Shown here piece by piece: positions 4,823 to 7,511 of a stretch of DNA of 7,511 bases (positions are counted from its first letter, which is position 1; the number at the start of each line of letters is the position of its first letter). The notes below the pieces were generated by a model. The model was given only the letters and a program-made list of their open reading frames with translations, was not told the origin of the DNA and made no database searches. This stretch comes from Pseudomonadota bacterium (GTDB lineage Bacteria > Pseudomonadota > Alphaproteobacteria > Rhizobiales > Devosiaceae): assembly GCA_023437755.1 (NCBI GenBank), contig JAEZFJ010000223.1:1-7511 (forward strand), in the 5' to 3' direction. A program made the translations under genes and the position numbers.

Positions 4823-5481
4823 CCCGAGAGCCCGATCAGCGCTTCGACCACTGCTTCGCCGTCCGGCGTGTGCCACTCGGCCGGCCCTTGCAGCACCGCC
4901 AGCTCGCATCCCTCCCGGTCCAGCAACAGCGTCGCCGGCAGGCCCATGGCCACCGCTTCCCGCTTCAGTCGGTCGAACGCGGCAAAGCTGGTATCCGCAA
5001 AAAGCGGCAGGTGTCCGAACTGCCCTTCGTCGAGGAAGTCCTTCGCCTTCGCGAGCCCGCTCTCGCCGATGTCGAGGTTGATCGGCAGCACCAGGAAGGT
5101 GTCGGAATTGTATTTGGCGGCGATCGCGTCGAGCGCCGGCATCTCTTCGCGGCACGGCACGCACCAGCTGGCCCAGAAATTCACCAGCAGCGCCTTGCCC
5201 TCGAAATCGGCGATCGTCATCGCCTGCCCCTCGGCATCGGTAAAGGCGAGGTCGGCGTAGCCCCGCCCGTGCCCCGTGCCGGTCACGGCGGCGAGTTCGC
5301 CCACTGCCGCTATGTCCATCGCCTCGCCGGCGGCCGTCTGTGCCGGGCATTCGCTGGCGGCACCGCCATTGCCCAGCACCAGCCATGCCGCTATAGACCC
5401 GGCGACCACGGCCAGCCCGATTGCGGCCGGCAGAAGCCAGTGCCGGGCGGGGTGCGGGTTTGAATGCGGGTCCATCTGCAT
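4819..5481 (-). CDS. tlpA: Membrane-anchored thioredoxin-like TlpA protein
   Basis: The 220-residue protein has a short N-terminal cytoplasmic stretch, one membrane anchor (about 15-37), then a periplasmic thioredoxin-fold domain. It carries the active-site motif WCVPC (cysteines 107 and 110) and the cis-proline segment GLPATLLLD (Pro182). Two further cysteines, C45 and C192, sit 62 residues before and 82 after the CxxC. As I recall, Bradyrhizobium TlpA has a structural disulfide at nearly the same offsets, and the PAEW near residue 200 also recalls that family. Known role there: keeping copper-delivery and CoxB cysteines reduced during cytochrome aa3 assembly. The same role here is inferred. 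ATG at 5481 has GGAGG 4 nt upstream; ATG at 5475 is equally possible, with 10 nt. The frame stays open to 5832, but that part is antisense to argH. It is divergent from argH with 19 bp between starts. Confidence 0.92.
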   Translation of the reverse strand: MQMDPHSNPHPARHWLLPAAIGLAVVAGSIAAWLVLGNGGAASECPAQTAAGEAMDIAAVGELAAVTGTGHGRGYADLAFTDAEGQAMTIADFEGKALLVNFWASWCVPCREEMPALDAIAAKYNSDTFLVLPINLDIGESGLAKAKDFLDEGQFGHLPLFADTSFAAFDRLKREAVAMGLPATLLLDREGCELAVLQGPAEWHTPDGEAVVEALIGLSG

Positions 5482-5485
5482 GGTG

Positions 5486-5494
5486 CCTCCGGAG
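5486..5494. promoter_or_regulatory. Back-to-back ribosome binding sites of tlpA and argH
   Basis: On the - strand, GGAGG (complement of 5486-5490) serves tlpA. On the + strand, GGAG at 5491-5494 serves argH with 6 nt to its ATG. The two sites touch and form the 8-bp palindrome CTCCGGAG (5487-5494). Only 19 bp (5482-5500) separate the two start codons, so no promoter can fit between the genes. Confidence 0.75.
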
Positions 5495-5500
5495 ACCAGA

Positions 5501-6949
5501 ATGAGCAACAAGATGTGGGGCGGCCGGTTCGCCTCTGGGCCCGATGCCATCATGGAGGAGATAAATGCCTCCATCGGTTTCGACCAGCGCCTGTATCGCC
5601 AGGATATTGCCGGATCGAAGGCCCATGCCACAATGCTCGCGGCGACGGGCATACTGACGCAGGCGGATCGCGACGCCATCCTCTCCGGCCTCGACGGGGT
5701 CCTGGGAGAGATTGAAGCGGGCACGTTCACCTTCTCGCGCGCCCTTGAAGACATCCACATGAACGTCGAGTCGCGGCTGCGCGAACTGATCGGCGATGCC
5801 GCCGGGCGCCTCCACACCGCCCGCTCGCGCAACGACCAGGTCGCGACCGACTTCCGCCTCTATGTGCGCGACAGCATCGACACGCTGGTGACGCAGGTCC
5901 GCAGCCTGCAACTGGCGCTGGTCACCCGCGCCGAGGAGGAGGCCGAGACCATCCTGCCCGGCTTCACCCACCTGCAGAACGCCCAGCCGGTGACCTTCGG
6001 CCACCACCTGCTCGCCTATGTCGAGATGCTGGGCCGCGACGCCGGCCGGCTGCTGGACGCGCGCAAGCGCCTCAACGAATCCCCGCTCGGTTCCGCCGCG
6101 CTGGCCGGCACCCCCTACCCGATCGACCGGCAGATGACGGCAGAGGCGCTCGGCTTCGACCGGCCCACGGCCAATTCTCTCGATGCCGTCTCGGACCGCG
6201 ACTTCGTGCTGGAGACGCTGAGCGCTGCCAGCATCTGCGGCATGCACCTGTCCCGCTTTGCCGAGGAAATGGTGATCTGGAGCTCGGCCCAGTTCGGCTT
6301 CGTCCGGCTCTCGGACAAGTTCACCACCGGCTCCTCGATCATGCCGCAGAAGCGCAATCCCGACGCCGCCGAACTGGTGCGTGCCAAGGTCGGGCGCATC
6401 CTGGGGGCGCTCACCTCGCTCACCGTGGTGATGAAGGGTCTGCCGCTCGCCTATTCCAAGGACATGCAGGAGGACAAGGAGGTCGCTTTTGACGCACTCG
6501 ATGCCCTCTCGCTGTCGCTGGCCGCAATGACCGGCATGGTGGGCGACATGCAGCCCAATCGCGACCGAATGCGCGCCTCCGCCGCTGCCGGCTTCTCGAC
6601 CGCCACCGATGTCGCCGACTGGCTGGTGCGCGAGGCGGGCATTCCGTTCCGCGACGCCCACCACATCACCGGCCAGGTCGTCGCGCTGGCAGAGCAGAAG
6701 GGCTGCGGGCTCGAAGGACTGACCATCGAGGACTTCAAGTCCGTCGACCAGCGTATCGACAGCCGCATCCACAAGGTGCTGACCGTCGACGCCTCGGTCG
6801 CTGCCCGCCGGAGCTATGGCGGCACCGCCCCGGCCAATGTGGTGGAGCAGGCAGCGCGCTGGAAGACCGAACTCACCGGCGAGCCGCATGCACCGCGCCC
6901 GCTCTCGCCGAAACGGCATGGCGGCCATGGCGACGGCGGGGTTGAATAG
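5501..6949 (+). CDS. argH: Argininosuccinate lyase
   Basis: This cytoplasmic enzyme cleaves argininosuccinate to arginine and fumarate, the last step of arginine synthesis. Family marks in order: the N-terminal MWGGRF, RSRNDQVATD (108-117), the PGFTHLQ stretch with the conserved catalytic-site His157, and the fumarate lyase signature GSSIMPQKRNP (277-287), whose loop carries the catalytic serine. ATG at 5501 has GGAG 6 nt upstream and gives the usual MSNKMWGGRF start. At 482 residues the protein is about 20 longer than the usual 455-465: after the normal end near RWKTEL it continues with a proline-, histidine- and glycine-rich tail (for example SPKRHGGHGDGG). The tail looks disordered and may be a benign extension created by loss of the ancestral stop. 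The gene is divergent from tlpA, and the ChaC-like gene follows 44 bp downstream on the same strand. Confidence 0.96.
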   Translation: MSNKMWGGRFASGPDAIMEEINASIGFDQRLYRQDIAGSKAHATMLAATGILTQADRDAILSGLDGVLGEIEAGTFTFSRALEDIHMNVESRLRELIGDAAGRLHTARSRNDQVATDFRLYVRDSIDTLVTQVRSLQLALVTRAEEEAETILPGFTHLQNAQPVTFGHHLLAYVEMLGRDAGRLLDARKRLNESPLGSAALAGTPYPIDRQMTAEALGFDRPTANSLDAVSDRDFVLETLSAASICGMHLSRFAEEMVIWSSAQFGFVRLSDKFTTGSSIMPQKRNPDAAELVRAKVGRILGALTSLTVVMKGLPLAYSKDMQEDKEVAFDALDALSLSLAAMTGMVGDMQPNRDRMRASAAAGFSTATDVADWLVREAGIPFRDAHHITGQVVALAEQKGCGLEGLTIEDFKSVDQRIDSRIHKVLTVDASVAARRSYGGTAPANVVEQAARWKTELTGEPHAPRPLSPKRHGGHGDGGVE

Positions 6950-6966
6950 CGGCGGCGAATAGGCCA

Positions 6967-6985
6967 CCGTTCCCCCAAGGAACGG
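6967..6985 (+). promoter_or_regulatory. Hairpin overlapping the ribosome binding site of the ChaC-like gene
   Basis: CCGTTCC (6967-6973) and GGAACGG (6979-6985) are perfect reverse complements around the 5-nt loop CCCAA. The last two G of the right arm are the first two bases of the GGAG ribosome binding site (6984-6987) for the GTG at 6994. No T-run follows, so it is not an intrinsic terminator for argH. In RNA it could mask the ribosome binding site and lower or tune translation; that is inference. Confidence 0.55.
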
Positions 6986-6993
6986 AGACACGC

Positions 6994-7511
6994 GTGCCAA
7001 AGCGCCCCCGGCAGATGCGCCTCACCGAGCGCCATGTCGGTTACGTGCAGCCCCCGGTGGTCAGCGAACAGCTGCCGGCGCCGCCGGAGGGCTACCATGC
7101 CGCCACGCCCGACGATCATGCCCGCACCATCGAGCACCTGCTCGGCCCCGACCGGCAGCATGACGAGGTGTGGGTCTTTGCCTATGGCTCGCTGATCTGG
7201 AAGCCGGCCTGCGCGGTGGTCGAGATGCGTACCGCGCTGGTGCGCGGCTGGCACCGCCGCTTCTGCCTGGGCTGGAACAATCGCTATCGCGGCTCCGACG
7301 AAAAGCCGGGGTTGATGCTGGCGCTCGATCGCGGCGGCGCCTGCAAGGGCGTAGCCTATCGCCTGCCCTCGACGGCGATCGAGGACAACCTCATAAAACT
7401 GCTCGAGCGGGAAATGGCCTGGCTGCCCTCGGCCTTTCCGCCGCGCTGGGTCAATGTGCAAAGCGGCGAGCGCAAGATCAAAGCGCTGACCTTTTGCATC
7501 GATCGCAAGTG
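6994..7511 (+). CDS. Gamma-glutamylcyclotransferase, ChaC-like (3' end outside window)
   Basis: The frame runs open from a GTG at 6994 to the window end, giving 172 visible residues. The GTG is preceded by GGAG with 6 nt spacing; an ATG at 7015 is an alternative but has no comparable site. After a leader of about 57 residues, the ChaC core begins: VWVFAYGSLIWKP with the substrate-binding YGSLIW (64-69), GWHRRFC (85-91), YRGSDEKPGLMLALDRGGAC (98-117), GVAYRL, and LLEREM, whose Glu140 corresponds by pattern to the family's catalytic glutamate. Known for the family: it cleaves glutathione into 5-oxoproline and cysteinylglycine in the cytosol. Bacterial ChaC was first named from a cation transport operon, so older annotations may differ. 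It follows argH by 44 bp and could be read from the same transcript. The hairpin over its ribosome binding site suggests control of translation. Confidence 0.9.
   Translation, partial: MPKRPRQMRLTERHVGYVQPPVVSEQLPAPPEGYHAATPDDHARTIEHLLGPDRQHDEVWVFAYGSLIWKPACAVVEMRTALVRGWHRRFCLGWNNRYRGSDEKPGLMLALDRGGACKGVAYRLPSTAIEDNLIKLLEREMAWLPSAFPPRWVNVQSGERKIKALTFCIDRK

Noticed and set aside
6967..6985. Intrinsic terminator of argH
   Set aside because: The stem is perfect but is followed by ACGGAGACA-type sequence rather than a T-run, and it overlaps a ribosome binding site.
4580..7000. An 806-codon open frame on the - strand running through tlpA and argH
   Set aside because: It is antisense to argH and out of frame with tlpA. 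Its arginine-, glycine- and alanine-rich composition is what the reverse strand of GC-rich codons gives, and argH and tlpA have clear family motifs.
1..7511. Mobile elements, CRISPR arrays, tRNA or rRNA genes
   Set aside because: Nothing with transposase motifs, regularly spaced repeats, tRNA cloverleaf or rRNA signature was seen on either strand.

Overview
The window looks like ordinary, tightly packed chromosome from a GC-rich alphaproteobacterium, most likely of the order Sphingomonadales. That placement is an inference. It rests on the uniformly high GC with strong G/C third-position bias, the TlpA protein divergent from argH, the HIG1-type small membrane protein in front of a PduO-type cobalamin adenosyltransferase, and the small YjfB-like protein. 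I see no rRNA, tRNA, CRISPR array, insertion sequence or prophage gene, so this is core-genome territory.

Layout, left to right. (1) The 3' end of gluQ, encoding the synthetase-like enzyme that glutamylates queuosine in tRNA-Asp, runs into the window on the + strand. It meets tail to tail an atypical short-chain dehydrogenase (SDR)/epimerase on the - strand. (2) A LysR regulator is divergent from that SDR gene across an 88-bp gap holding a dyad, direct repeats and a possible promoter, so it is the obvious candidate regulator of the SDR gene. (3) Downstream on the + strand lie a 65-aa HIG1-type twin-transmembrane protein and, 4 nt later, the cobalamin adenosyltransferase. (4) On the - strand is a membrane diguanylate cyclase with a 5TM LytS/YhcK-type sensor and a GGDEF domain. 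Divergent from it are two very small coupled genes: a YjfB-like putative motility protein and an unrecognised 69-aa protein. (5) On the - strand is a membrane-anchored TlpA-type thioredoxin, divergent from argH (argininosuccinate lyase) with only 19 bp between the start codons. (6) After argH comes a ChaC-like gamma-glutamylcyclotransferase, cut by the window end.

Functional themes: respiratory maturation (TlpA, and perhaps the HIG1 protein), core metabolism (ArgH, cobalamin adenosylation, glutathione turnover), tRNA modification, and a c-di-GMP/motility pair.

The most interesting signals concern gene packing and control rather than a new enzyme system. Two of the three convergent junctions share a palindromic CTAG as both stop codons. 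The argH/tlpA start region has back-to-back ribosome binding sites in an 8-bp palindrome and no room for promoters. A perfect 7-bp hairpin overlaps the ribosome binding site of the ChaC-like gene. The gap between the diguanylate cyclase gene and the motility pair holds a 7+1+7 dyad and clustered GCCGG/TGCA repeats. I found no convincing undescribed multi-gene system; the closest candidate is the two-gene YjfB-like unit beside the diguanylate cyclase.
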